64,000 bases of DNA, taken from positions 38,280,350 through 38,344,349 of the forward strand of contig NC_088645.1 in the NCBI RefSeq assembly GCF_964019385.1, written 5' to 3'. The notes beneath the pieces were generated by a model. That model was not told where the DNA came from. It searched no databases and worked only from the letters and a program-made list of their open reading frames with translations. This stretch comes from Sycon ciliatum. Taxonomy: Eukaryota; Porifera; Calcarea; Leucosolenida; Sycettidae. The translations under genes were made by a program, and so were the position numbers. Below, in pieces: positions 49,773 through 60,499 of the stretch. Positions within the stretch are counted from its first letter, which is position 1, and the number at the start of each line of letters is the position of its first letter.

Positions 49773-50325
49773 TTATGTAGATACTGCTTGGGCTGGAATT
49801 TCCACAACCCGTGCTGCCAAGCTCGAAATTCACCACAAAAAAGTTCTCAAAATCCTCCTCCGAAACCCCCTTTATGCCCTTGCTGACACTACCCCTTTGT
49901 CTAAGAGACGTAATTCACATCTTGTCACCCTTATCCATTCTCTCAAACTCAATCTGTGTCCACCTCACCTCCACTGTTTCAACTGGTTTTCTTCCCGTAG
50001 CACGAGAAACTCCCTTTCCCTTCCGAAACCCAAGTCCTCCTTTCTACTTCACTCTCCCCTTTTCACTGCGTACTCTGCGTGGCTTGCACTTCCCCAAGAA
50101 GCTAAGGACCTTTCTTCCCTCCGCCTTTTTTAGAGCCTTGTCGCGCCTTGACTTTGATTTTGCGTTTCTCATTTTATTGCAATCACTACTTATCCATGCC
50201 GGTTCCTTTTTTTCTTCTCCTCCCCTTCTCCCTTCCTTGCCGTGGTTGGCTAACACCCTCTCTCTTTGTATTGGCCGGTGTTCTCACTGTGCTATGAGAT
50301 GCTGTAATAAATAAAATTAAATAAA
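48955..50325 (+). mobile_element. CR1/L2-type LINE, 5'-truncated
   Basis: Starts inside the RT, ends with '..GCTATGAGATGCTGTAATAA' and a short (AAATTAAATAAAT) tail. The same 3' end occurs at 5390-5560. It lies in the 3' UTR of the PLE. Confidence 0.85.
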
Positions 50326-50428
50326 TTCACACTTGTAAATTTCACTGTTGTTGCTCTTATTGTCATTTCTGTAACTTAGATTTTCTATAATAGTTCAATT
50401 TTTGTTTCAGTGTCCTTTAGTACAACGA

Positions 50429-50456
50429 CGATTCCTGATGAGTGTTGTACGAAAAA
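50429..50456 (+). ncRNA. Hammerhead-like core in PLE 3' UTR
   Basis: CTGATGA (50435-50441), short stem GTG-TTG-TAC directly attached, then GAAA. Here there is no extra base before stem II. A competing 7-bp hairpin (GTACAAC 50420-50426 with GTTGTAC 50444-50450) could sequester it. Confidence 0.45.
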
Positions 50457-50593
50457 CTTGTTTGAATCCATATTTTTCCCTACACCATTTCTTCATATTT
50501 TCATCGTTTTATTGCACATCGTCTCCACCGTTTTTACATTGCATGAATAAAGTACACAAATGTCGGTTCAGCTAGTTTTATTGATTGCGGTTA

Positions 50594-51214
50594 TCAATGA
50601 TTGTTTTCATGATTTTTATGTTCCGGCTCAGTGTCGCTGGTGTCAGACAATGGCTTCGTAGTACCCAGTGTCTGTGAGGGAACATGTCGTGGGCCACTAA
50701 TGCACACACACACACACACAGACTCCTCGCCAAACGTCAACATTCCTTGGGCAAAATCCAGCACGCCACCATGCTTAAAGAGGAAATCTGATCCAAGAAT
50801 TATATCTTTGTGGATGGCATCAGACAACACAAAGGAGTGCACAAATGAGCAGTTGCCCAGGCAGAATGCAAGCTCTACAGACCCCAACACAGGCAACTGT
50901 TCTCCGTTCACAGCACATAAACGCGGAGCAGACTCGAGTGTGTGCTCAGAGTCAAACAACGAAGTGAACAAATTTGCGTGCAACGACGATACACTTGAGC
51001 CGGAGTCTATTAATCCAGACACCGTTGCAGTCCGAAAACATACATCTACATGGAAGACAATTGGCGAAATAGCATGCACACAGACATCATGCAAATGGAG
51101 GGGTTCGTTCTCCTCGACTTGCTGCTGCCCCGCGTCACCAGTCAATTGTCGTTTTTTCGGTTCATATGAGGACAATAAGCGAGGAAGTGGCCAACTTCTC
51201 CGCAGCCATAGCAC
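50594..51214 (-). pseudogene. Gypsy aspartic protease remnant
   Basis: Retropepsin loop 'VSGLIDSGSSVSSLHANLF' (Asp-Ser-Gly) and the downstream hydrophobic-Gly box 'DIILGSDFLFKHGGVLDF'. Broken fossil. Confidence 0.75.
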
Positions 51215-52135
51215 GCGCGGTCGTGCTGCATGGCTCCTCGCAAACCTCCGCGTCCGGAACGACCACGACCACGGCCACCCCGCAGCTGTCCTTGCTGTTG
51301 GCTGACACCGTTCGTGACACTGACAGCTCTCTCCAGTGCGGAGAGATGAGAATCAAAAAAGGATGCCGGCCAGGCAATCATGTTCTGTGTGTTCCTGGTC
51401 GCCATTTTGGTTCTCCGTGGCGACGCGCGGCCGGATGGGGCTGTACTCCGAGTGCCTGGGTCGACTGGACCCAGGAGTCGACTGTTGTTGGTGTTGCGGA
51501 GCTGTTGAAAAAAACACCGACTGAGCGTATCCCGATCGGGATTGTTCCCGGGTGTGGCTGGCACCCACCTCAATCGCCTTTTAGACGGCTGCATCCAACG
51601 ACATAGGTCGTGGAGATGCAAGTGCCAGACGCAGGTCTTTCGTTGCCTGGCCGTCGATGAACAACTGGAGCAGCATTGAGTCCAGGAGCGGCCCACTCTG
51701 CCCGGGATAAGCCTGGTGTGCCACACGTCGCAGCTCCTGCGCGAACGCATTCTGGGTTTCAGTGGCCAACTTCACTCTCTGTCGGAGCGTCGCCTCGTGC
51801 ATCAGGCCCAGTTGCGGAGGTTCCAGTCTCGCGCGCAGCGCTTCGACTGCCTCGCGATAGGTGATGTGGGGCGAGTTGGCGACGATGTCCGTCAACATCT
51901 CGTGTGGTACGCCAACCAGACGCGCCGGCAACAGGCGCAAACATTGTTCATGGGTGTAGCCTGACAGGGCACATGCGTTATCAAATTGGCTCATATAATT
52001 TACAAAATATTGTCCAGGTTGACTGACAAATGTGTCTGGGAGCAAGATCGGTTTAGGCAGTGGACGTGCATGTGGTGCGTCTGTGTCCATGGTGTCCGGC
52101 AAGAGAAAACGATGGGACAACCCGTGTACCGGCAA
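51142..52135 (-). pseudogene. gag: Gypsy Gag remnant
   Basis: Visible: 'LPDTFVSQPGQYFVNYMSQF', 'YREAVEALRARLEPPQLGLM', 'GQATKDLRLALASPRPMSLD', a Gly/Arg-rich stretch 'GGRGRGRSGRGGLRG' and a zinc knuckle 'CYGCGEVGHFLAYC'. Broken fossil. Confidence 0.75.
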
Positions 52136-52279
52136 ACTCTCGCGCTCATCAGTGTAGACTCTACTACCCAGCTAGCAGTTATCCTAACAACAGACAGCAG
52201 TCAGTATGTAATCATGCACAAAACACGGACACAGAAAATGTTCTGAAAAAATGTTTGGCCAGACAGGTCGGCGCCAATG

Positions 52280-52970
52280 GATGACCTATGGACTGTAAAC
52301 AATCCATGCAACAAGAAAACGACGAGCAGAAAGAAACACAAGGCAGAAAGGAAAATATCGACGAAGAGAGTGGATGAGGATAATATGGTAGTTCATTTGC
52401 GTGGGCCTTCGTGGTTCTTCATAGTAGGCGATCTCCGAAGGCGTACACACTCCGCCAGCGATGTAGACGTGGACGTTTTCCGCTGCCACCAGTGTTAGCT
52501 GCTCCCGGAAGTTCCCTCACACCGGAACACAGGGATTTTATATGATTGGATTATAGAAGTATTCGACAAGAGTGTAAACAGAAGGAGAACAGGACAACGA
52601 CAACTCAAGACTAGACTAGAACAGAACAGACCAGAACGGGAGCATGCGCTCTTCTATGTGAGTGGCTCATTCCAAGGGGAACGAGAGGGAAATACGAATA
52701 GTGAGTATACAGGTCGTAGCATACATACACTTATTACAACTGCAAGCTCGGGTATACGAATCCTGGTATCTCTTCTGAATACGAAAATTTAATGCTGAAG
52801 TTGACGATGGCAAGAACAAAGTGTTCTCAAATTCCTAAAATGCGCTACTTGTGGCGCATGTTGCTGCGAAAGTAGCAGGTATGAAAACACCAACAAAATC
52901 GGCGAAGCGATTGCCAAGGAAAAATGGTGAGGAACTGCTTACCCTATTCCGCTGGACAGTCGTTACAGAG
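52280..52970. other. Probable LTR of the preceding Gypsy remnant, then unassigned
   Basis: Starts TGGATGACCTATGGACTG next to the primer-binding site. I could not find a matching LTR end. The right part (52500-52970) has no recognised feature. Confidence 0.35.
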
Positions 52971-52972
52971 TA

Positions 52973-53545
52973 CAGTGCGTATCGGTTATAGTGTGGTCGT
53001 ATACAAGAATATACTGCCTACAAGAATGAACACTCCTTTTTTCATAATCATAACACATATTTTATGTGTATATTTATTTTACAAGCAGTATTATCGCATA
53101 GTAGAATATATCGGCCCTAAGAATGGATTTTATGCAGCAAAATATGCCAGATTAGTGCAAAGTGTATCGCCTGTAGTAATAACATCTGTGCTCTGTGCAT
53201 ACTCAATACAATAATATTCAACACAAAAAGAGAGGTATGTCCAAGGGAGCATTGGAGAATCACTTTTTCTGTCCAGTCGGACTCTAGCTCTTTCTTCCGA
53301 CTTCTCTCGTATCTGCTGCTCTGCAGTTTAGTCGCCTAGCACGACCGGTCGACCGCGAGTCTGATCCGTGTGTATCATGTGTACGTGTCCACATGCCAAA
53401 CGTGTGCGCAATGCGCGCATGCGCATATGATTATGTCACACGTGCATTATGATATGTCACACGTGATTTATCGTGTGTAAGAAATATCGGCAATAAGAAT
53501 CAAATGTTGTTTTTCAAACACTCACGCTATAACCGATACCTACTG
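52973..53545. mobile_element. Mariner-type MITE (573 bp)
   Basis: TA target duplication (52971-52972 and 53546-53547). Inverted ends CAGTGCGTATCGGTTATAGT and CAGTAGGTATCGGTTATAGC. The CAGT start and TA duplication fit Tc1/mariner. Related ends appear at 18316 and near 23815. Confidence 0.75.
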
Positions 53546-53590
53546 TACTTGAAAATACTCGCTTACCTTCATTGCCTGCCACCTGGAGGC

Positions 53591-53665
53591 ATGGATCGCT
53601 TGAAAACGAAGTATCTTGACCTGAATTTGAACGCGCGTCTTGTTCAGCGTATTGTTGAGTGCTGA
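53591..53665 (+). CDS. Short frame related to 42923-43120
   Basis: 'MDRLKTKYLDLNLNARLVQR' and IVEC, then stop. It resembles the frame at 42980. See that entry for interpretation; low confidence. Confidence 0.2.
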   Translation: MDRLKTKYLDLNLNARLVQRIVEC

Positions 53666-54023
53666 AGAGTCTGCCTCAAAATCTGATGAAGACGTCGACC
53701 TTAGCTGCAAGTGCAGCGAAGCTGGAGGCCACAAACTAAAGCTTGGTCCGTCGACAATGATGTGCCTAAATTTCTAGCTGATTTCTTTTCCCTTCGAGTC
53801 GACAAAATAATTTCGAAAAATCGCTCTGGGAAGCCATAATTTTAATGACGCGGATGAAGTATACACATGCATGTTTTAATATGCGCTGCTGATCGCATCG
53901 AATCAATATGACGATTCTGCACTACATGCAACGCTATGTACGCGCTTAGGGCCGGGTTCCACTGGGGCTCCGCTGCTCCGCTGCTCGCGGCTTACTAAAC
54001 GTCATCTGCTGCTGCGGTGGTGG

Positions 54024-54923
54024 TCATGGTAGAATATCACTAATGCCCACCACTTCTTCCAACTCGATTTCGCGAAGCTTGCCGCTGTGGGCTGTCACAC
54101 ACGACATGATTACCGGTCCACTTCGACGTGGGGCGGATTCTGCACCAGACAACACACAACCGATAATTTCACCAAGCTTGCGGATCTGGGCTGTCACATA
54201 CGACACGGTCACTGGGCCACTGCCTGGTCCGGCGGATGCTGGACCAGATAACATAAATCCAATCTCGGTGTTCCACACAGTCTCGCCACTCACTTCTTCC
54301 ATGCTATCCAGTATCGCACTTCTCATTTCCTTAGCTTCTACGCCTTGAGCTTCTACGTCTTGCGCTTCTACGTCTTGCGCCTCTACGTCTTGCGCCTCTA
54401 CGTCTTGCGCCTCTACGTCTTGCGCCTCTGCGTCTTGCGCCTCTACGTATTGCGCCTCTATGTCTTGCGCCTCTACGTCTTGCGCTTCTACGTCTTGCGC
54501 CTCTACATCGTTCGGCCGAGACTCCAGCTGCTTCTGAGCGACTCCGACCGATGTCGCCATGCACTGTACCGATGCAGTGGGCCTTGGATCTGATCCTCCC
54601 GCTGGCTTTAAATACTCTTCTGACCGCTGCTTGTCTGTAAGCAAAGTCTTACACGCCTTGCCCGGCGTCCTTTCGAGCGAGGCAAGCAAATCTCGCTTTG
54701 CTTCCTCATATGTACTGCTGGCGATGCGTTCGTTCATCTTCTTGAGCTTTTCGTTAAGCTCTGTGCAGAGCGCACCCTCTTGCCGTCTAGCACTGCGCTC
54801 TTCAATCTCCTCGCAAGGTGGGAGCCTCTTTTTCACATGTTCCCTCAACTCATCGCCTTCCAATCCTAACAGAATTCCATTGGCGATAAAGCGGGCTTCA
54901 ATGACCCATAGTTCCTGTGCCAT
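54024..54923 (-). CDS. Gag-like protein with DVEAQ pentapeptide repeats
   Basis: 299 residues from the ATG at 54923. The N-terminal region 'LLGLEGDELREHVKKRL' plus a charged helix ('EEIEERSARRQEGALCTELN') resembles N-termini of invertebrate retroelement Gag-like proteins. Residues about 140-200 are 11 to 12 tandem copies of (D/G)VEAQ (15-bp repeat at about 54335-54515). The C-terminus has two related units containing 'SGPVIMSCVTAHSGKLREIE' and 'SGPVTVSYVTAQIRKLGEII'. No zinc knuckle or protease is seen. It could alternatively be an exapted host gene, but the adjoining LTR and primer site favour retroelement origin. Confidence 0.5.
   Translation of the reverse strand: MAQELWVIEARFIANGILLGLEGDELREHVKKRLPPCEEIEERSARRQEGALCTELNEKLKKMNERIASSTYEEAKRDLLASLERTPGKACKTLLTDKQRSEEYLKPAGGSDPRPTASVQCMATSVGVAQKQLESRPNDVEAQDVEAQDVEAQDIEAQYVEAQDAEAQDVEAQDVEAQDVEAQDVEAQDVEAQGVEAKEMRSAILDSMEEVSGETVWNTEIGFMLSGPASAGPGSGPVTVSYVTAQIRKLGEIIGCVLSGAESAPRRSGPVIMSCVTAHSGKLREIELEEVVGISDILP
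54335..54515. repeat. 15-bp minisatellite coding for DVEAQ
   Basis: The unit TCTTGCGCCTCTACG is repeated 11 to 12 times in frame within the gag-like gene. Confidence 0.9.
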
Positions 54924-55299
54924 GCTCGCTTCGTATCCTGGTGTGGTCGCCAAATGTTGTGAACCCTCTGGTTCTCTAAAGTGTCAGGAACGAGGAATTT
55001 TATTCTCAACAGTATATTTCACTTCCATCGACTAATAATAATGAACAATGAATAACTAACACTAAAACCACCAGGTAGTTATAGCGTGAAAATGACAGCG
55101 TATATGAGAAAAGCATACACATACAACATACAACTACAGCTTACACAGCAAATCGCACATAGCGCATGTAGCGTATACTACGTCGTAATCATACAGCGAA
55201 GTAGAGATATACCTGCATTGAAACGAACACAATGTCACAAGCTAGAAGGCCTTTCACTCTCGAGAACTTGTGGTTTCGCAACAGTGGTGACAATGTGAT

Positions 55300-55456
55300 T
55301 TGGGCACCCAGGAGCACGTGAGCGCGAGTTCGATTGGGATTCAAGTAGGAAGGGAGCGTCTCAGCTTTCCCGGACTAAGACCATTCGACTCAGCACCCCG
55401 AAGACTACAACTGGTGAAATTTTGATTTTTGCCTTAACTTCCCCTTTAAGTACTGG
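55300..55456. repeat. Dispersed repeat family C, copy 3
   Basis: 'GAGTTCGATTGGGATTCAAG' to 'CCTTAACTTCCCCTTTAA' matches 28870-28997. Only the 3' part is present, next to the LTR element. Confidence 0.7.
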
Positions 55457-55485
55457 CTCGTGCTACTTCAACTGCTGACTCTGAG

Positions 55486-55842
55486 ATGACTGCAGATGGA
55501 GCTGCTGGACAGCCTGCAGTTCAGGGTGAAGTGCAAGCCTGTCAAACCACTGACATGCTTTCACCGATACTGCAGAAGGAACGCAGTGAGACCAGGACGC
55601 CAATCCAGGAGAGCAACAGATTTTTCAGTGGCAGAGGGAAGGCACCTCATCAGTCACCTGACACTGACAAACATGGATTCCCCATGGCTTCAGGGAAGCA
55701 TACATTCCCAGCAACTCCCTGGGCTGCCAAACTCGCCAACGCTTTCTCCACTGCAGCTGAAAGTGACGAAGTTTCAGTTGCTGAATATACGGGTAACAGT
55801 GGCGCACAGGTCACAATCAACGGAATAACATTTGAGTGCTAA
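55486..55842 (+). CDS. Uncharacterised frame upstream of LINE endonuclease
   Basis: 118 codons, 'MTADGAAGQPAVQGEVQACQ' to 'NGITFEC'. No domain is recognised. Its position directly before an EEP endonuclease suggests LINE ORF1 or the N-terminal part of ORF2. Confidence 0.3.
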   Translation: MTADGAAGQPAVQGEVQACQTTDMLSPILQKERSETRTPIQESNRFFSGRGKAPHQSPDTDKHGFPMASGKHTFPATPWAAKLANAFSTAAESDEVSVAEYTGNSGAQVTINGITFEC

Positions 55843-55964
55843 CTTGACAACAGTGCCATCTACCGACAGCCTCTGCTCCTCATACCCTAGTTCCTCTAAA
55901 TCCGAACGCTACAGCACTCCAACCCACTGTTACAAGAACAGTGCTTGCAAAATCGGAGCAAAAT

Positions 55965-56697
55965 GTGACCATTGCATTCCTCAACATTAATTTTGTAGTC
56001 TACGCTACAAAGTACATGAACTGTCGGACTTGGTGCATTCGATGGACTGGGACATTGTCGGTGTGGCCGTGACTTGGTTCACCAACACAGTAGCTAACAA
56101 TGTGATCGATATATCTGGATACAGAATTGCAAGGCTGGATCGAGCCGGCCTACCCGGTGGAGGTGTGTGCCTGTATTACAGGGCTACTCTTCCTGTCACC
56201 ATACAGCCAGATCTGAAGATCTGAAGGTGGACGGTATTGAAGGCGTGTGGATCAGTCTGCACCACTCTAAACAGAGGCACCTTTTTGCGTGTATTTATCA
56301 CCCCCTTGTTGAATCAATTCATTACCTGGACAGATTTGAGCAGGCTCTTCACCGGGCTTCAGTGGTATCACCATCTGTCATCCTGCTCGGTGACTTCAAC
56401 ACTAATGTTAGCACAGCTGCAACACCCCAGCTCCACCATTTCAATGATGGAATTCACTCTTTCGGTTTGATAAATCTAGTCTCTTTCCCAACCCGAATAC
56501 TAGTAACCCCAAGATGTCCAGCCAGCAAGACACTGGACCTGATCCTCACCAGTAGCCCTGTTACAGTCTCCTGCAATGTCATACCCTGTACTCTGAGTGA
56601 TCACTTGGCCGTACATGCTAGACTGGACCTTGCGCTACTGTCTGCTAAGCATCAACAATCCTCACATCGCCAGGGAGGAAGTTTAATGGGGTACTAG
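55965..56697 (+). pseudogene. LINE apurinic-type endonuclease (EEP) fragment
   Basis: 'MDWDIVGVAVTWFTNTVANN' corresponds to the 'DI--I-ETWL' box; 'GGVCLYYRATLPV', 'SVILLGDFNTNVSTAA' (GDFN metal-binding box), 'PASKTLDLILTSSP' and 'TLSDHLAVHARL' (SDH catalytic box) follow. All core boxes of the exonuclease-endonuclease-phosphatase fold are visible. The frame changes around 56000 and again at about 56223. The RT is absent, so this is the 5' part of a LINE of CR1 type. Confidence 0.8.
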
Positions 56698-56859
56698 CTG
56701 TGCTAGTACTTGTTAGCAACAATCCGAACTAGCACACACACTGCACTGCATTGCTTTGTACTGCATTCAAGACTGACGTCATGCGCTCTGTTTTGTTGCG
56801 TAATCACAAATGGCACCAGCCGGTTTTGCCGAAAAGAAAAACAAATCTTGCTTGCCCTG

Positions 56860-56965
56860 TTGTGCTCTTCCGGACAACGGGTCGTGCTTCAGCAGTGTTT
56901 CTTTTTGGTGCTCTTCTAGACAATGGATCGTGCTTCAGCAGTGTTTCTTTTCCTTTTGTAGCTTT
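56860..56965. repeat. Tandem duplication of about 55 bp
   Basis: 'GACAA.GG.TCGTGCTTCAGCAGTGTTTCTTTT' occurs twice in succession (about 56873 and 56922). Confidence 0.7.
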
Positions 56966-57007
56966 GCTGCCAGCCCGAGCGTCACCTCGACACTTTATTT
57001 CTTCAGT

Positions 57008-57303
57008 ATGTCTGACCTAACTGTCGACAATGTCAAGGCAATGCCTTGCCAAGCTCTCCGCGGCCAGCTTTCTCAGCGCGGCTCTATTCCGAAAGAAAAC
57101 TGAGTAAAAGTATTTTACAGGACCGTTTGCTGCTACAGCCAGCCCTTGGTAGCGAGGTCTGCTCCGGCCAAGAGAACCAGCAACATGACAGTACGGACAC
57201 GGCTCGCGAGCCCAGAAGCCCGACTGTCACCAATGCCTCCTCCTCCAGCTCAGGTCACTCGGTCTCAACAGATCTCTGCGCTCTCGTACGGGACGAGGTG
57301 TAG
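57008..57303 (+). pseudogene. SAP-like domain fragment, retroelement ORF start
   Basis: 'MSDLTVDNVKAMPCQALRGQ' and 'LSQRGSIPK' fit the helix-turn-helix of a SAP DNA-binding motif (L..LR..L..RG). A Ser/Pro-rich tail and Gln-rich stretches follow to about 57480. SAP-type starts are common in invertebrate retroelement ORF1/Gag proteins. Not intact. Confidence 0.35.
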
Positions 57304-57729
57304 TCGGCTTTGTCGGCCGCCACTATGGAGAGAATTGTGCCGCTCCTCACCCAAGGCCAAGGCAATGCGGCTGCTGCTGCCACTACGCCAGCCCAAGCTC
57401 CTATAACACACCCCATCACCGGGCAAGGTCAAGGGTATCATGCAAGAAGAGCGAAGAACACCGCAGAACTTACCCATCAGAAGCCGCTGAGCATTGGCAT
57501 GTTGGGTGAGCGGACTATCCAACGTGACCCTCATATACGCACATTTTACTCTGACGTGGGCGAGCGTGCTCCCCACGTCCCAATTTGGTCTTTCTTCTTC
57601 CCATGTCTTTCTTTCACTTTCTTCTCGAATGATTTCGTACGTGCATTCTGTTTTTCTGCTGACAGATTGCTCATATTCCAGTTTTACCTGTTCTAGTATT
57701 TCCTGGAAATATCTCGCACCATTCTAGGC

Positions 57730-58815
57730 AATGATCACGCCATATCTCTAAATTGCGCTACAAAAGAAGCTCTCGCGCTCTCTTTCACTGCAGTCGAGAC
57801 TCGGTCTCAGCTCTCTGTCTTGGTTTACTTTTAGCTCGGATTTGAATGACTACTCACAACGTAAAACTATATGTTGGCCCCTGGGTTGTGTTGGGTTTGT
57901 CGTGAGGTCACACATCTATTCAGTCGCCGCTCGTAGTGATTTCGGGGTCGGGTCACTGATAGCCATGGATGCGACAGATGCGCCTTGTTTTGTTCATTGA
58001 AAGCATCTGTGCTGAACTTATGAAATGGCTGGCAGTGGCAGCAGAGGGTTGGGCGTATTTTTGAAGCTACTTTTAAGTTCTTACCTTATACCTCACACCC
58101 TCAAACTTATCACAGACAATAACGACCTCTTGGGGAGATAGCCTGCAACTAGCTCGGGAATCCCCGCAATACACTTACAATAGTTGTGCAGTGAAATACC
58201 AAGCAATGGACATCAACAGGCTAATAGGGAGCCATAGCTGACTTGTAATGAGTGGGAACAAGTGAAGTCAATGGCCGGATAGGAGAAGCAGAGCTAAATG
58301 TTCCAATCTACCGTATTAAAGATGATGTGATGTGAGAAATGGAGGGTGAAAACCCAGTATGAGCTAGAAGCAAACAGTTATGTTGACGTTGCATTGATGG
58401 CATCAGATAAAAAAGAAAGTGAAAGTAAGCAGTCATGCACATGCAAGAACAATGTCATTAGTGATTCATTATGGCTGGTGTTGTTGTGAACAACCCTGTC
58501 TACACTGGCCAACATGCAACACTCACAGCCCACTCGACATTAGACTAGTTACTTGCTTTCGCACAAGAAGAACTAAAACTAAAAGGGCTAGAGAAAAAGA
58601 ATAAAGGCTTGCGCATCAAGATGACACGGACAAAATGGCGACATACGTCATCGTGTCCTCACACAATGATACTGGAAAAAGGAAGAACGTCACGAACACA
58701 GCAAGAATATATAATACAAAGCTCAACAATAATTGATACGTGGTGATCAACAGTAAATATGTTCGTTATCAACAAAGGAATAGAGATAGCGTCGACAGGT
58801 ACTTGGTCAATCTAT
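57730..58815. other. No gene; probably contains the BEL/Pao 3' LTR
   Basis: The LTR edge at 58819 (minus strand TGTAATAG...) abuts a polypurine tract, so an LTR must extend to lower coordinates. Its outer end could not be located. The remainder shows no recognised feature. Confidence 0.35.
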
Positions 58816-58819
58816 TACA

Positions 58820-58833
58820 CCTCTCCCTCAAAA
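58820..58833 (-). other. Polypurine tract and 3' LTR junction of BEL/Pao
   Basis: Minus strand TTGAGGGAGAGG then TGTAATAGATTGACC, the expected tract-LTR boundary. Confidence 0.55.
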
Positions 58834-59553
58834 CGTCACAAATCAGGAACAATATCGCATTGGGCATCGACGGCTAGCTGGGGCATGGAGATCATAGCGT
58901 GAGACTGAGTCACTGCCTCCGCTGTCAAATTGCAGGCCGACCGCTCCGCTATCACTATCGTCATTGTCACTGTCACTCTTGGCAGGACTCAGCTAAGCAC
59001 TGTGGACATCAGTAGTAATGTAAGGCAATTCAAGTCACCCCTCCCTTTACATCCTCAGTGTTCGGTAATACTGGAGCTCAGTCTAGCTTCAGCAGTCAAT
59101 GTTGACCACTGTCTCTGCGTCATTGACATGGCTGATCACAACGGGTGATGGTGAAACGCTCTTCTCCACCTTCCAGCCAGGCTCAAATGGTGGGAGCAGC
59201 TTCTGGTGACACCAGGGACGTCTGAAGAGTAGGGCATCACGGGTAACGTGGGTGATTGTGTGCTGCTGGGTGGTTGTGGAGGGCTCGATGCAGACAACTC
59301 TGTCTCCACAACATCGCGTACACGGGCCGCCGATCTATTCAGCTTGTCAACCCACTTGCTCGGCACAGGGTCGCCCGGGAACATTTACAGAACTAATGAC
59401 AGGGCTTCCAGCCACACATCGCGTGCATAGGCGACACTGTTGTCGAAGAATACGACCGGAAACGATAGTAGAACAGCAGGAGGTGCAGCTCCCTCCTCCA
59501 GTCCGATACTTGATCTAGTAGTTTCCTCATCAACGTTATACGAGTCTGATTAA

Positions 59554-60498
59554 AGGGGCACTCCGGGAATTTTTTCGGTGGTGTGTTCTCCTCATGGGGG
59601 CCTTATATGGCCCCCAAGGAATGGGGAATCGCGAACACTAGACCCAAAAAGTCGATATATGAAGCCAGGGAGGGCCAAGTTTGTCTCCTATTTTGATGGT
59701 TTTGATGACGTCACGTGTGATTAGTATTCAAATTCTCTGCATTTGAAGATCTTAGTTGTTTGAATTTTCTGGTGATGAAGAACGATGTTTGGTCAACATT
59801 CCCAAGCTTCACAACTGCGACCATACTCTAAGGAACCTGAAGGACCTCCTGAGGTGCCCCTGGTAGAAGCCCAGCCTAATCAGGGCCAGGAAATTGGAGC
59901 GGACGACTTCACTGGTCGACAAGGAAATAACGATTGGTGTTCCTGCCAGAAATGTGGGGTGATGCAGAGGGCAGTCGATTACCTTCACTGTCGAGAGAGC
60001 GCTGCAGCTGTTAGCATTGACAGCCCTTTGACATGCGTTACACATCACCCCGACTTCGCGTCAGCTTGTCTAAACAAAACTGTTCTGACCATATGCCTCG
60101 CGACATATAGAGAATTTCGGGATCCTCGTACTCGGACCAGTGAAGTCGTCCGCTCCAATCTCCTGGCCCTCATCAGGCTGCGCTTCCACCAGGGGCAACT
60201 CAGGGGGTCCTTCAGGTTCCTTAGAGTATTTCCGCAGTTGTGAAGCTTGGGAATGTCGACCAAACATCGTTCTTCATCACCAGAAAATTCAAACAACTAA
60301 GATCTTCAAATGCAGAGAATTTGAATACTAATCACACGTGACGTCATCAAAACCATCAAAAGAGGAGACAAACTTGGCCCTCCCTGGCTTCATATATCGA
60401 CTTTTTGGGTCTAGTTTTCGCGATTCCCCATTCCTTGGGGGCCATATAAGGCCCCCATGAAGAGAACACACCACCGAAAAAATTCCCGGAGTGCCCCT
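59554..60498. mobile_element. Foldback transposon carrying a P2RX7-C-like exon (TTAA)
   Basis: Two 364-bp inverted arms (59554-59917 and 60135-60498), nearly identical, around a 217-bp unique centre. TTAA flanks both ends (59550-59553, 60499-60502). Termini AGGGGCACTCCGGGAATT. It lies within the BEL/Pao integrase. Arm similarity of roughly 95% suggests it is not old. The superfamily is probably piggyBac-like, judged from TTAA only. Confidence 0.9.
59785..60243 (+). CDS. P2X7 C-terminal (ballast)-like zinc domain protein
   Basis: 152 codons. The left arm encodes the start: 'QLRPYSKEPEGPPEVPLVEA' (compare the 'PY.FEP' segment that precedes this domain in invertebrate proteins). The unique centre encodes 'NDWCSCQKCGVMQRAVDYLH', then CRES, then 'TCVTHHPDFASACLNKTVLT', then ICLATYREF. 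The pattern WC-x-C-x2-C-x2-M ... C-(I/V)-T-x-H-P-x-F-x3-C-L-x3-VL is the signature of the Cys-rich domain at the C-terminus of vertebrate P2X7 and of many free-standing invertebrate proteins. The usual CC pair is HC here. The last third of the domain is missing; the frame instead runs through the inverted right arm, giving an unrelated tail. It may be a captured exon with no present function. Confidence 0.65.
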   Translation: MFGQHSQASQLRPYSKEPEGPPEVPLVEAQPNQGQEIGADDFTGRQGNNDWCSCQKCGVMQRAVDYLHCRESAAAVSIDSPLTCVTHHPDFASACLNKTVLTICLATYREFRDPRTRTSEVVRSNLLALIRLRFHQGQLRGSFRFLRVFPQL

Positions 60499-60499
60499 T

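Larger units (their letters stand above)
47395..50460 (+). mobile_element. PLE with split GIY-YIG domain, interrupted by a LINE
   Basis: RT thumb and GIY-YIG start at about 47395-47900, GIY-YIG end at 48600-48855, then the 3' UTR (48856-48950 and about 50326-50460) containing a hammerhead-like core. A LINE lies within the UTR (about 48955-50325). 5'-truncated. Confidence 0.7.
50590..52276 (-). mobile_element. Ty3/Gypsy remnant: leader, gag, protease
   Basis: Minus-strand Gypsy element with primer-binding-site-like TGGCGCCGACCTG (from 52276 downward), one base from a TGGATGACC LTR-like start at 52278. Gag (about 52135-51142) and aspartic protease (51214-50594) follow. RT and beyond are absent. 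LTR limits are not resolved. Broken. Confidence 0.75.
54024..55282 (-). mobile_element. LTR element with gag-like frame only
   Basis: LTR-like block 54955-55282 (328 bp; TGTTGTGAACC...GGTTTCGCAACA). Two bases inside it is a primer-binding-site-like TGGCGACCACACCAGG (minus strand), matching the complement of a tRNA-Arg-type acceptor end, and then a single open frame. No pol and no second LTR were found; it may be a non-autonomous or truncated copy. The frame itself looks unbroken. Confidence 0.6.
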
